From assembly GCA_009773645.1 (NCBI GenBank), contig WSYB01000002.1, positions 49,540 to 113,539 on the forward strand: a DNA stretch of 64,000 nt. The letters run 5' to 3'. The notes below the pieces were generated by a model. The model was not told where the DNA came from. It made no database searches and saw only the letters and a program-made list of their open reading frames with translations. Positions 42,474 through 50,304 of this stretch are shown one piece after another (the stretch's first letter is position 1; the number at the start of each line of letters is the position of its first letter). This DNA is from Geobacteraceae bacterium (GTDB lineage: Bacteria > Desulfobacterota > Desulfuromonadia > Geobacterales > Geobacteraceae). Position numbers and translations under genes: made by a program.

Positions 42474-42505
42474 ACAAGGGGGACCGATAAGCTGGTCCCC
42501 CTTGT
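42474..42505 (-). terminator. hairpin terminator after DUF5666 paralogue C
   Basis: ACAAGGGGGACC (42474-42485) pairs with GGTCCCCCTTGT (42494-42505), loop of 8. About 30 bases past the stop of the 902-residue gene. Confidence 0.78.
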
Positions 42506-42533
42506 TGCGTTGAAACGGCGTATGCCCTTGCGG

Positions 42534-45242
42534 TTATTTGCCGAGCTGGATCTCCGCCTGATCCACCGCCGCGGTGGTGGCGGTGAATGTATTCCACCTC
42601 ACCTTGACCACGGTCACATTGGTCTTCACCTGGGCGAAGAAATCAGCCTTGGCGACCGGTGTATCAGTCGAATCTACGCTTACCCTGAACTCGGTCACGC
42701 CGGTGGTGGTGACGGGGACGCCGAGAATAGTCATGGTTCCGGCAGTGCTATCGACGGCCGTGACCGGCCCCTGGAGGAACGCCCTGGTGCTCGCGCTCCG
42801 GACGACGATGCGGGAAGCGACGAGGTTGCCGTCACGGTCGAGGAAAGCGCGTACCTCGACGTGGTTTCCAATTCCGGTCAGGGTGCCGTCTTTCCGGGTG
42901 AACGCATTGATGGCAACCGTCTTGCCGAGGAGCGTCAGGCTGCTATCCGCGGTGAACGCGGTAACATCCGCCTCGATCTTGATGTTGCTCCGGAACGAGA
43001 CCTTGACGGCGACGATGACGCCGTTGGCATCGAGGGGACCTTCGGCCTCGACCTTAACCCCTTCCACGAAGTCGGCCCTGAGACCCCCCTCGAAGAGGGT
43101 GGCCGTGTTGGTGACGACCTTCTGGCCGTTGATGGTGAAGCTTTCCGCGGTGCCGCCAGTCATGACGATACCCTCCACCTCCACCTTTTCGCCGGCGACG
43201 CCGATGGCGTCTTCGAGCTGGACGACGGTAGCCGTGAGAGCCCCGCCTGCCGGTGCGCCGTTGGCTTTAACCTCTACAAGCGAGCCGACGATGGTCCCGG
43301 TGGGGAGGGTGCCGGTGACGGTGACGTCCCCGCCCGGGAGGCTCAATACGAACGTGCCGGTCCCTATGCTCTTGACTAACCCCTTGACCTCGAACTCACC
43401 CTCAGCTTTCTTTGCGACTCTGGTGGCGCGGAGCCCGCCATTGTCGTCGAGGAAGCCGTGCACTTCCACCCTTTGGTTCACGGCGAAACCTGCGGCAGCG
43501 AAGGTCTTCACCGTGTCGTCGTCGTTGAGACGGGTCACGTTGTCCTCGATCCGCACGGTCTGCCCCATGACGGTGATGGTATTGGCGCTGACGCCCTGGA
43601 TCGTTCCTTCAAGAGCGTCGTTGGCCTCGACGAGGGTCGCGGTGCCGGTTTGGGTGGCGTCGTCGATCGTCCCCCTTACCTTGACCACCATCCCGACCTT
43701 CAGGTTGTCTTCGGTGCCGGGAATGCCGTCGATCATGACGGCAGCGCCGCCGGTATGGAACCGGATGCCGTTGACGAAGACACTACCCTTCTCGGTTACT
43801 ACTCCCAGGCTGACAGAGTCACCCGCAACGGCCAGGGATTTGCCGACCTGGATTTCCGCCTGCTCAACCGCCGCGGAGGTGCTGGTGAAGGGTCTCCACC
43901 TGACCTTGACCACGGTTACGTTGGCCTTAACCTGGGCAAAGAAAGTTGCCGCATTGACCGCCTGCTCGCTCGAATCGAAACTTACCCTGAATTCGGTCTG
44001 GGCGTTGGTGGTGATGGGGATGCCGAGGATGGTCAGGGTCCCTGCGGCGCTGTTGGCGGCCGTGACCGGCCCCTGGAGGAGCGCCCTGGTGTCCGCGTTT
44101 CTCACGACGACGCGGGTGGCGATGAGGTTGCCGTCACGGTCGGGGAAGGCGCGCACTTCGACATGGCTTCCTACTGCAACCGGACCGTTGTCGGTCCTGG
44201 TGAACTGGTTGATGGCAACCGCCTTGCCGAGGACCGTCAGGCTGCTCCCGGCGGTGAAGGCCGTAACGTCCGCCTCGATCCTGATGCTGCTCCGGAACGA
44301 TACCTTGGTGGCGACGATGGCGCCGGCGGCGTTCAGGGGACCTTCGGCCTCGACCTTGATGCCGGTCGTGAAGTCGGACTTAAGTCCTCCCTCGAAGAGG
44401 GTGGCGGCATTGGTGATCACCTGCTGGCCGTTAACTACGAAGCTGTTCACGTCGCCGCTCGCGACGATACCTTCTACCTCCACCTTCTCGTTGGCGGCGC
44501 CGAGAGCGTCCTCCAACTGAACGGAGGATGCCGTGATCGCACCAGCTACGGGAGCTGCACTCGATTTTACCTCGACGAAAGCGCCCGGAGCCGGCAGCGT
44601 ACCGGAGAAATTGACGGTGAGGACAGAGGCGCCGCCCGGGGTCAGGCTCAGGCCAAAGGAACCGGTAACGGGGCTCACAACGAATCCCTTGATCTCGAAC
44701 TCACCAGTCTGCTTCTTCGCGACCCTGGTTGCCCTCAGCCCCCCCTGGTCGTCGGCAAAGCCGTGAACCTCGACCACTTGGCCCGCTGCGAAGCCGCCGG
44801 CAGCGAAAGTCTTCACGGTGTCGTCGTCATTGATGCGGGTCACGTTGTCCTCGATCTGAACGGTCTGCCCCATGACGGTGATGGTGTTGGCCCCCACACC
44901 CGAGATCGTCCCTTCAAGGGCGTCCATGGCTTCGACGAGAGTGGCGGTCCCGGTCTTGGTGGCGTCATCGCTTGTTCCACGGACCTTGACCACCATCCCG
45001 ACCTTCAGTTGGTCGGCGGTGCTGGGGTTGTCATCGATCCTGACGGTGGCGCTGTCGGTATTGAACGTGATCCCGTTGACGACGACGCTCCCCAGGGCGG
45101 TTACTACCCCCTTGCTGACGGCCGCGCCGGGGGTGACGCCCGGAGTCGTGCCGCCTCCGCCCCCTCCGCCGCCGCAGGCGGTCATAAGGGCCGCGGTGAA
45201 TAGTGAAAGTGCTGCGAATAATACCCTTTTCCTGCCTTTCAT
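42534..45242 (-). CDS. internally duplicated DUF5666 lipoprotein, paralogue C
   Basis: 902 residues; lipobox ALMTACGGGG. The two halves are near copies: unit 1 (about 40-450) starts KGVVTALGSVVVNGITFNTD, and unit 2 (about 465-902) starts LGVVTEKGSVFVNGIRFHTG. Both then run through GMVVKVRGT, NTITVMGQTV, NVTRLNDDDTVKTFAA, ..VEVHGF, KVEVEGIV, VKVEAEGPL and SLTVLGKAV-type segments, ending with AAVEQAEIQVGK and AAVDQAEIQLGK. This indicates an in-frame tandem duplication of a paralogue-B-like gene. Preceded by two TGGGA palindromes and a good promoter. Function unknown. Confidence 0.88.
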   Translation of the reverse strand: MKGRKRVLFAALSLFTAALMTACGGGGGGGGTTPGVTPGAAVSKGVVTALGSVVVNGITFNTDSATVRIDDNPSTADQLKVGMVVKVRGTSDDATKTGTATLVEAMDALEGTISGVGANTITVMGQTVQIEDNVTRINDDDTVKTFAAGGFAAGQVVEVHGFADDQGGLRATRVAKKQTGEFEIKGFVVSPVTGSFGLSLTPGGASVLTVNFSGTLPAPGAFVEVKSSAAPVAGAITASSVQLEDALGAANEKVEVEGIVASGDVNSFVVNGQQVITNAATLFEGGLKSDFTTGIKVEAEGPLNAAGAIVATKVSFRSSIRIEADVTAFTAGSSLTVLGKAVAINQFTRTDNGPVAVGSHVEVRAFPDRDGNLIATRVVVRNADTRALLQGPVTAANSAAGTLTILGIPITTNAQTEFRVSFDSSEQAVNAATFFAQVKANVTVVKVRWRPFTSTSAAVEQAEIQVGKSLAVAGDSVSLGVVTEKGSVFVNGIRFHTGGAAVMIDGIPGTEDNLKVGMVVKVRGTIDDATQTGTATLVEANDALEGTIQGVSANTITVMGQTVRIEDNVTRLNDDDTVKTFAAAGFAVNQRVEVHGFLDDNGGLRATRVAKKAEGEFEVKGLVKSIGTGTFVLSLPGGDVTVTGTLPTGTIVGSLVEVKANGAPAGGALTATVVQLEDAIGVAGEKVEVEGIVMTGGTAESFTINGQKVVTNTATLFEGGLRADFVEGVKVEAEGPLDANGVIVAVKVSFRSNIKIEADVTAFTADSSLTLLGKTVAINAFTRKDGTLTGIGNHVEVRAFLDRDGNLVASRIVVRSASTRAFLQGPVTAVDSTAGTMTILGVPVTTTGVTEFRVSVDSTDTPVAKADFFAQVKTNVTVVKVRWNTFTATTAAVDQAEIQLGK

Positions 45243-45400
45243 AATGTGCCTCCTTGTTTTTTGGTGCAGATCGCTTAATGCTTACTTCGAAGCCAATTTT
45301 TCCCCACCGCCGTTTATGTTCATTTCGCCAGGTTTTGGTTCAGGAAGACAAATTGCAGTGGGTTTGCAGCATTCTGCACAGTTTTTATGGGGCGGATGCA

Positions 45401-45418
45401 ATGGGAAAGATGTCCCAT
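45401..45418. promoter_or_regulatory. palindromic operator, site 1 for DUF5666 paralogue C
   Basis: ATGGGA-N6-TCCCAT, perfect 6-bp arms. It lies just downstream (about +12 to +29) of the predicted start site of the minus-strand promoter at 45437-45464. Near-identical in sequence and geometry to 47921-47938, so a shared repressor is likely. Confidence 0.65.
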
Positions 45419-45436
45419 ATCTATGTTTCTAGAAAA

Positions 45437-45464
45437 ATGTTATCAGCAAGATATTGGTTGTCAA
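45437..45464 (-). promoter_or_regulatory. promoter of DUF5666 paralogue C
   Basis: Minus strand: TTGACA (45464-45459), 16 bases, TAACAT (45442-45437). Flanked by two palindromes. The predicted transcript has a ~190-base leader. Confidence 0.6.
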
Positions 45465-45483
45465 GTTGGGGAGCGAAAAAAAT

Positions 45484-45501
45484 ATGGGAAATATATCCCA
45501 A
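45484..45501. promoter_or_regulatory. palindromic operator, site 2 for DUF5666 paralogue C
   Basis: ATGGGA-N6-TCCCAA, one mismatch between arms, located about 20 bases upstream of the -35 element and just past the stop of the 45519-47069 gene. A pair of sites astride a promoter permits looping repression. Confidence 0.6.
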
Positions 45502-45518
45502 ATAATAATTATATATTT

Positions 45519-47069
45519 TTAAAGCGGCTGCTTCAGTTCCACTTCCGTCGCGGTCATGACGGCGCCGGTTACGGTCCCCTTGGCCTTGACCACGGTGAGC
45601 CCATCGGTGGTCACCGCCGCGAAGAACCTGGTCTGGCTTTCGTCCCGCGTGGCGCCGAACGGTGTCTCCGTGCCGACCCGGTTGTCCACGAAGTCCTTGG
45701 CCTGGTCGAGGGAGCCGGTGTCGATAGTTACGCCCAGGATGGTCAGGGTAGCAGCGGTTTTCGCACTCACCGGTCCCTGGATGAAGCTTACGGTGCCGGC
45801 GGTAGTACGCTGGATCTGGGAGGCGTTGATATTGGAGAAGTTGCCGGTGGGGCCGTCTATTATAACGCCGGTAATCTGGAGGTGGTCGCCGGCAATGATG
45901 CTGGCCGGAGTGAGGGCCATGCCGGTTTTATCTACAAGCCGGGTCGTGGGAACGATGTTGACCGTGACGCCGTTCAGGGTCAGGGCCGTGCCGGCGTTGA
46001 ATGCTCCCGCGACCGCATTCCCCTCCAGTTTGACGGTCTTTTCCACTTCGACGGAGACCTTGACGGCAGCAATGGAGCCGTCGGTCCGAAGGGTCCCCTC
46101 CACCTGTAGGGTGGCCCCTGCGGTCACGATGGCGGGCGTTGCCGCTGCTCCCCCTTTTATGAAGGAAGCGGCGGCGGTATTGACGGAGATAGCTCCGTTC
46201 GGGCCGTTGATGGTAAAGGTATCGTTGGAAACGCCGCCGACAGCGGTCCCCTTGACACGAACATTGTCATTCACATCGGCTTCGACGGCGTTTTTCTTTT
46301 CGACCCTGGCGGCGGTGAAGATCGCGCCGTTCAGAACGCCCTTTACTTCCACCAGCAGACCGGCGGCGATTTCCGTTGGAGTCATGTTTCTGAATTCCGT
46401 ATCGGCATCGACGACGACGCTCCGGGTGCCGATGGAGAAGCCGTTTGCAGTTGCGGTGGTAATCATCCCCTTGATCTGGACGGGGCCGGCGGTGAAGTCG
46501 GCCGCCTTGCGGGCGATGCGGGTGGCATGGAGCACCCCGGCATTGTCCAGGTTGCCGCTTATCTCCAGTTCCGGCCGGTGCCCTGCCTGCAGCTCGCCGT
46601 TCATCTCGTCGAGGTCCCTGATGCTGTCGAAGGCGGTATTGGCCTCGACCTGAATATCACGCCCCATGATCCTGATCCTGTTGGCTGCCGGGTCAACGCC
46701 GGCGTCGTCCAGCGGCCCCCTGATTTCCGGCTGGAACTCGATGCTTTCGTATTCACCGGCGCCTGAGGCGCTGTCGAAGGCGCCCTTGACGGTGACGATC
46801 ATGCCGATGCGCAGGTTGTCCTCCCTTGCGCTGGTGTTGTTTTCAAACATGAGCTTGACGCGGTCGTCCGCCAGGCCGGCCTTGCGGGAAAACCTGATGC
46901 CGTTGACGATGACGCTGCCGAAGCCGGTGATCTGACCGGTGACGACGCCGGAGCCGCTGATGCCTCCACCGCCGCCGGCAACGGCTCCCCCCCCGTCACA
47001 GCCGGTGAGGCAGAGCAGCAGGGCCATGAACGTCAGAAAGGGGCGAACCATGTCACGTATCGCTGCCAT
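45519..47069 (-). CDS. DUF5666 lipoprotein, paralogue D (operon with DUF6502 gene)
   Basis: 516 residues, AAAGGAGG before ATG 47069. Signal peptide with lipobox LCLTGC, then a Gly-rich linker. DUF5666 repeats such as GQITGFGSVIVNGIRFSRKA, MIVTVKGAFDSASGAGEYES and NTAFDSIRDLDEMNGELQAG parallel paralogue A along its whole length. It overlaps the end of the DUF6502-like gene by 17 bases, so the regulator and this lipoprotein are co-expressed. Function unknown. Confidence 0.87.
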   Translation of the reverse strand: MAAIRDMVRPFLTFMALLLCLTGCDGGGAVAGGGGGISGSGVVTGQITGFGSVIVNGIRFSRKAGLADDRVKLMFENNTSAREDNLRIGMIVTVKGAFDSASGAGEYESIEFQPEIRGPLDDAGVDPAANRIRIMGRDIQVEANTAFDSIRDLDEMNGELQAGHRPELEISGNLDNAGVLHATRIARKAADFTAGPVQIKGMITTATANGFSIGTRSVVVDADTEFRNMTPTEIAAGLLVEVKGVLNGAIFTAARVEKKNAVEADVNDNVRVKGTAVGGVSNDTFTINGPNGAISVNTAAASFIKGGAAATPAIVTAGATLQVEGTLRTDGSIAAVKVSVEVEKTVKLEGNAVAGAFNAGTALTLNGVTVNIVPTTRLVDKTGMALTPASIIAGDHLQITGVIIDGPTGNFSNINASQIQRTTAGTVSFIQGPVSAKTAATLTILGVTIDTGSLDQAKDFVDNRVGTETPFGATRDESQTRFFAAVTTDGLTVVKAKGTVTGAVMTATEVELKQPL

Positions 47070-47889
47070 GACGATCCTCCTTTACAGGGCCTTCGAAATA
47101 GTAGACAGCAATGCCGGTGCGCCGGTGCTCCGCGGTTGCCTGTTCTTCGGCAGACTCCTGGTCATGTTTGGACATCCACATGTCCAGCTCTTCCAGCAGC
47201 GCCTGGCAGCGTTCCGCCGTCAGCCGGCGAAGCAGGGGGAGGTGTTCGGCGGGGAAGCTTTCGTAACAGACCTTCCGCTGGAAGAACGGCTCACCGCCAT
47301 TGGGGTCCAGGTTATGGTCGATGGTGGCGATGAGATCGGCCACATCGGTGCCGAGGATATCGAGCTTTTCCGCTTTACCGGTGCGGGGGACATAGGCGGG
47401 GGCAAGGAGCCGGACCCGCTCGTCTTCCAGGCGCTCCACCACTCCTGTCCGGATCAGTTCGTCGAGGACCGCCCGTGGCGGAATGTCGCCGCTGAAGGCC
47501 TTCGCCAGTGCACTGAACGTCATCCCCTCCCCATCGAGGGTGAGGAGGGCCGGTTTATTTTCCGCGTCGTGAAATCTGGGGTCACGCACCCAGCCGCTCA
47601 CCACCCGGGCGGCGCGGCTCTGCTTCTCGGTGATGGCCGGATCACCCGGCATGGCCAGCCGCTTGACCCGCAGTACTTCCTTGCGGGAGAGGCCGGTCAG
47701 CAGGGCCACTCTGGAGACGGTCTGTTTTCGTCCGGGAAGCTGGAACTCCTCCATGGCAACCCGGACATAGACCCACTTGGCGAGGTCCGCAAAGGTCGTG
47801 TAGGAAATGTTGTAGCGCAGGAGGACCCGCATCAGCGGACGAAGCAGGGTGCAGACGGCACCGGCTATTATGTTGGGAAGATTCATCAT
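47053..47889 (-). CDS. DUF6502-family protein, putative winged-helix regulator
   Basis: 278 residues. Opens with CTLLRPLMRVLLRYNISYTT and YEFADLAKWVYV-like helices. Then LPGRKQTVSRVALLTGLSRK plus EVLRVKRL, a helix-turn-helix in character (VALLTGLSRKEVLRV). Further on, LTLDGEGMTFSALAKAFSGD and VLDELIRTGVVERLEDERVRL read as a second winged-helix (strand after VVERLEDERV). I recall DUF6502 genes next to DUF5666 genes in other genomes. Its own promoter carries a TGGGA palindrome just after the start site, suggesting autorepression. Cytoplasmic; the regulatory role is inferred. Confidence 0.78.
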   Translation of the reverse strand: MMNLPNIIAGAVCTLLRPLMRVLLRYNISYTTFADLAKWVYVRVAMEEFQLPGRKQTVSRVALLTGLSRKEVLRVKRLAMPGDPAITEKQSRAARVVSGWVRDPRFHDAENKPALLTLDGEGMTFSALAKAFSGDIPPRAVLDELIRTGVVERLEDERVRLLAPAYVPRTGKAEKLDILGTDVADLIATIDHNLDPNGGEPFFQRKVCYESFPAEHLPLLRRLTAERCQALLEELDMWMSKHDQESAEEQATAEHRRTGIAVYYFEGPVKEDRHGSDT

Positions 47890-47920
47890 TGCCGCTCTTT
47901 TTCACCGGTTTATGGGGCAA

Positions 47921-47938
47921 TTGGGAAAAATGTCCCAT
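47921..47938. promoter_or_regulatory. palindromic operator upstream of the DUF6502 gene
   Basis: TTGGGA-N6-TCCCAT, followed by another half-site (TCCCGG). It overlaps the predicted +13 to +30 of the DUF6502 transcript. Shares TTTATGGGGC and the N6 sequence pattern with the 45401-45418 site. Confidence 0.65.
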
Positions 47939-47957
47939 ATTTCCCGGTTGATAATTA

Positions 47958-47986
47958 ATTATTAGCAGCAAAAAGATGATTGTCAA
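47958..47986 (-). promoter_or_regulatory. promoter of the DUF6502-DUF5666 operon
   Basis: Minus strand: TTGACA (47986-47981), 17-base spacer, AATAAT (47963-47958). Predicted start near 47951, placing the palindrome immediately downstream. Between here and 48299 no gene is seen. Confidence 0.65.
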
Positions 47987-48044
47987 ACAGGACAAATGAG
48001 AAAAGGGAAAATCAAGCCGAAAATCAACCATATAAAAACAGCAG

Positions 48045-48182
48045 TTAGCCACGAATAACACGAATAAACACGAATGTTTTTAAATCATTATTATTTCTTT
48101 TTAGTTCATCACCATTTGGTGAGCATTATCTGTTCGGTAAGATTTTGAATATTCGTGCAAATTCGTGAAAATTCGTGGCTAA
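48045..48182. repeat. 138-bp MITE-like inverted repeat ('ACGAATA' family)
   Basis: Perfect 12-bp termini TTAGCCACGAAT (48045-48056) and ATTCGTGGCTAA (48171-48182), with internal copies of ACACGAATA and ATTCGTG near both ends and an AT-rich centre. Non-coding; resembles repeats I have seen in many Geobacter-type genomes. Located between the DUF6502 operon and the cohesin-like gene. Confidence 0.8.
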
Positions 48183-48252
48183 ATGATTTTTTAAGGTTAA
48201 TTGCCGAAGGGAGCAACAGCTCTTTTTTCCGCGACCGACTACAAGGGCAAAG

Positions 48253-48278
48253 AAAGGGGAGCCGGAAGGCTCCCCTTT
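48253..48278 (-). terminator. hairpin terminator after the 164-residue lipoprotein gene
   Basis: AAAGGGGAGCC and GGCTCCCCTTT around a GGAA loop. The same hairpin design (GGGGAGCC..GGCTCCCC) follows the genes ending at 49063 and 52555. Confidence 0.75.
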
Positions 48279-48299
48279 GTGAACAGCACATGCGTTTCG

Positions 48300-48794
48300 T
48301 TACTGAAATGTCACGCTCTGAATGATGACGCTGACGCCGGATATCGCCACGGAATTGGTGTCGAGAACGGGTGTTGCTCCCTCAGTAATGACGAAGTCAC
48401 CGGCTACGGGGGAGTTTCCGGACGCTATGCTGAAGGTCAGCGTGGCAAACTCGCCGGCAGCGATGCCGGGTTGGACATTTGCCATAATAAACTTTGCCTG
48501 ACCTGGAATGGTCAGATTGGGTATGAGAAAAGAGCCGGCGCTGATACCGACGCCCGACGTAACGACATTGCTGTCGGTGATCGAGAGACCTTTTGTAGTC
48601 GGATATGTCACAGTGGTGGTGCCAATCCCGCCGATCAGCGTCCCTGCCGGAAGCGTGCCGCTGGTTGCCAGCTTGACGATCGCCCGGGTCGGCTGGACAG
48701 GCGGCGCTTCGCCCCCGCCTCCACCGCCGCCGCAGCCGACCAATGCCGCCGTTACCGCTGCCAGGAAAAAAAAGCCTATACTTCTAATCTTCAT
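48300..48794 (-). CDS. small lipoprotein with one cohesin-like domain
   Basis: 164 residues. Signal peptide with lipobox ALVGC, a glycine run, then a single beta domain: SGTLPAGTLIGGIGTTTVTY, ..ITDSNVV.., FIMANVQPGIAAGEFATLTF and VAISGVSVIIQSV. The order and the 'LPAG..IGGI' and 'AGEFATL.F' motifs match the C-terminal domain of the 404-residue neighbour and look like a minimal cohesin fold. Function unknown. The palindromic E repeat and a terminator-like hairpin separate it from its neighbour. Confidence 0.7.
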   Translation of the reverse strand: MKIRSIGFFFLAAVTAALVGCGGGGGGGEAPPVQPTRAIVKLATSGTLPAGTLIGGIGTTTVTYPTTKGLSITDSNVVTSGVGISAGSFLIPNLTIPGQAKFIMANVQPGIAAGEFATLTFSIASGNSPVAGDFVITEGATPVLDTNSVAISGVSVIIQSVTFQ

Positions 48795-48847
48795 GATTCA
48801 CCCCCCTGTTAAAGTAGATGTAGTTTACCACAAAATTGTCGGGTTTC

Positions 48848-48990
48848 CCTTCCCCTTTCGTAAAGGGGGATCGAGGGGGATTTTTGTGTAGGGGCAACCC
48901 AGTGTGGTTGCCCTTAATCGGGCGGCCACTTGGGGCCGCCCCTACAAGGATAAATCCCCTCTGCCCCCCCTTTACAAAAGGGGGGGCAGA
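48848..48990. repeat. G/C-rich repeat E, copy 2 (inverted)
   Basis: Its central ~70 bases (TTTTTGTGTAGGGGCAACCC through GGGGCCGCCCCTACAAGGA) are the exact reverse complement of part of 42155-42300. Flanks match as well, including CCCCCCTTTACAAAAGGGGG. The pair faces inward around the DUF5666 C/D and DUF6502 genes. Non-coding. Confidence 0.85.
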
Positions 48991-49009
48991 GTTTTTAGGG
49001 CTATGAAAA

Positions 49010-49034
49010 AAGGGGAGCCGGAACGGCTCCCCTT
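49010..49034 (-). terminator. hairpin terminator after the 404-residue lipoprotein gene
   Basis: AAGGGGAGCCG and CGGCTCCCCTT around a GAA loop, 29 bases past the stop at 49063. Confidence 0.75.
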
Positions 49035-49062
49035 TGCTGCTGCGGAGTCACGGAAGATGACG

Positions 49063-50277
49063 CTAGAATATATCCACGGTCGATGTGGTAACCGTGATAC
49101 CCGGAATCGTTGCGCCCGCAAGGTCTGTTACCGTGATTGTGGCCAAACTCAAGGCGGTGTCGAAGGTCGCCTTCGTTGGGACTGTGGTGCCGGCTGGGAT
49201 GTCGCAGCCAATATTCACGAATTCCCCCACGCCGAACCCTTGGGCATTGGCCAGCACTACCCTCAAGGCCGACCCGTTCAAGGTGGCCAGGGATATGCTG
49301 GTTGTTCCGGTCACAGCTGCCAACCCTGAACCCACGACTATTCCCGGCGAAACCAGCTTAGTCGTTGCATCCGCGCTTACGGTCACCCCGGCCGGAAGAT
49401 TGAACGAGAAATCAATCCCGCCGATGGCGGCTCCCGCCGGCAACGTCCCCTGGGTGATTATCTTCAGGTGGGCAAGTTTGAAAGTGCCGATGTTGACCGG
49501 GGTTGCATTGGGATCCGTGATGAGGGTCTTGTTGTTCGCGCCTGTCATGAAATCGAACAACGCAACCTTGAAGATGGCGATCGACTTGTCTGCCATCGTG
49601 ATCGTGGTGCCGGAGACGGAAATGTCGGTAGTCAGATCAGTCAATACCTTGTCCAATGAATTGCCCGAGTTTTTCACCAGTTGGGATACGGTCGCCAGGA
49701 CCAGGGCATGTTCTTTCTCTACCAGTGACGCCGTCGCGGCGGCGGCACTTGCCGCATCCACCGGTTTTGTTGTAGTTATGTTTCCCACCTTGAACAGGGA
49801 GGCAATGTTGGCATTCGCGGCGTTTATGGACACTGCCGTCAGCGCGCCGCTCGTTTTTTTCGCATTTCTCACAGCCAGCTCGGTCAGGGGGGTCACATTT
49901 GCCGTGACGGTCCCCGAGGCGTTGGCAATGGCCGCTCTGAGGGGGGCCGTAGTTGCCACTTCGGTTCCGGTTGCCTCGTCCTTATACGTACCAGCCACTT
50001 CGACCAGGACCGGCCCCGTATATGGACTGATATCGGCGGTATAAACGCCGGGGGCGAGCGGGTCCAATGTTACCGTTCTGCGTGGTGTGGCCTCTTTGTC
50101 GCCGGTTGCCGAGTCGATGGCGAATATCTGCACCGTGCCGTTGACGAATTGCCCCTTGGCGGCCACGCCGCTTACGATCGTCGGTGCCGCCGGTGCCGCG
50201 CCGCCACCGCCGCCGCAGCCGGAAAGGGTCATCGCTGCAAGAGAGAAAAGCATTCCCAGTAAGATTTTTATTTTCAT
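49063..50277 (-). CDS. lipoprotein with a C-terminal cohesin-like domain
   Basis: 404 residues, GAGGAG before ATG 50277. Lipobox MTLSGC. The middle (about 35-260) resembles a carboxypeptidase-regulatory/beta-sandwich start (VSGVAAKGQFVNGTVQIFAI) followed by an alanine-rich helical part. The last ~140 residues are the cohesin-like module: LPAGAAIGGIDFSFNLPAGV, then LRVVLANAQGFGVGEFVNIG and CDIPAGTTV. Downstream in the same operon as the dockerin-like protein (27 bases apart), which is why a cohesin/dockerin contact is proposed. Not verified against a profile. Confidence 0.72.
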   Translation of the reverse strand: MKIKILLGMLFSLAAMTLSGCGGGGGAAPAAPTIVSGVAAKGQFVNGTVQIFAIDSATGDKEATPRRTVTLDPLAPGVYTADISPYTGPVLVEVAGTYKDEATGTEVATTAPLRAAIANASGTVTANVTPLTELAVRNAKKTSGALTAVSINAANANIASLFKVGNITTTKPVDAASAAAATASLVEKEHALVLATVSQLVKNSGNSLDKVLTDLTTDISVSGTTITMADKSIAIFKVALFDFMTGANNKTLITDPNATPVNIGTFKLAHLKIITQGTLPAGAAIGGIDFSFNLPAGVTVSADATTKLVSPGIVVGSGLAAVTGTTSISLATLNGSALRVVLANAQGFGVGEFVNIGCDIPAGTTVPTKATFDTALSLATITVTDLAGATIPGITVTTSTVDIF

Positions 50278-50304
50278 GTCCCACTCCTCGTTATTGAATT
50301 TTTA

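Noticed and set aside
42510..45203. Plus-strand frames opposite the DUF5666 genes, up to 648 codons
   Set aside because: Repetitive antisense of the duplicated gene; lack start sites, and the minus-strand frame has a lipobox and ribosome binding site.
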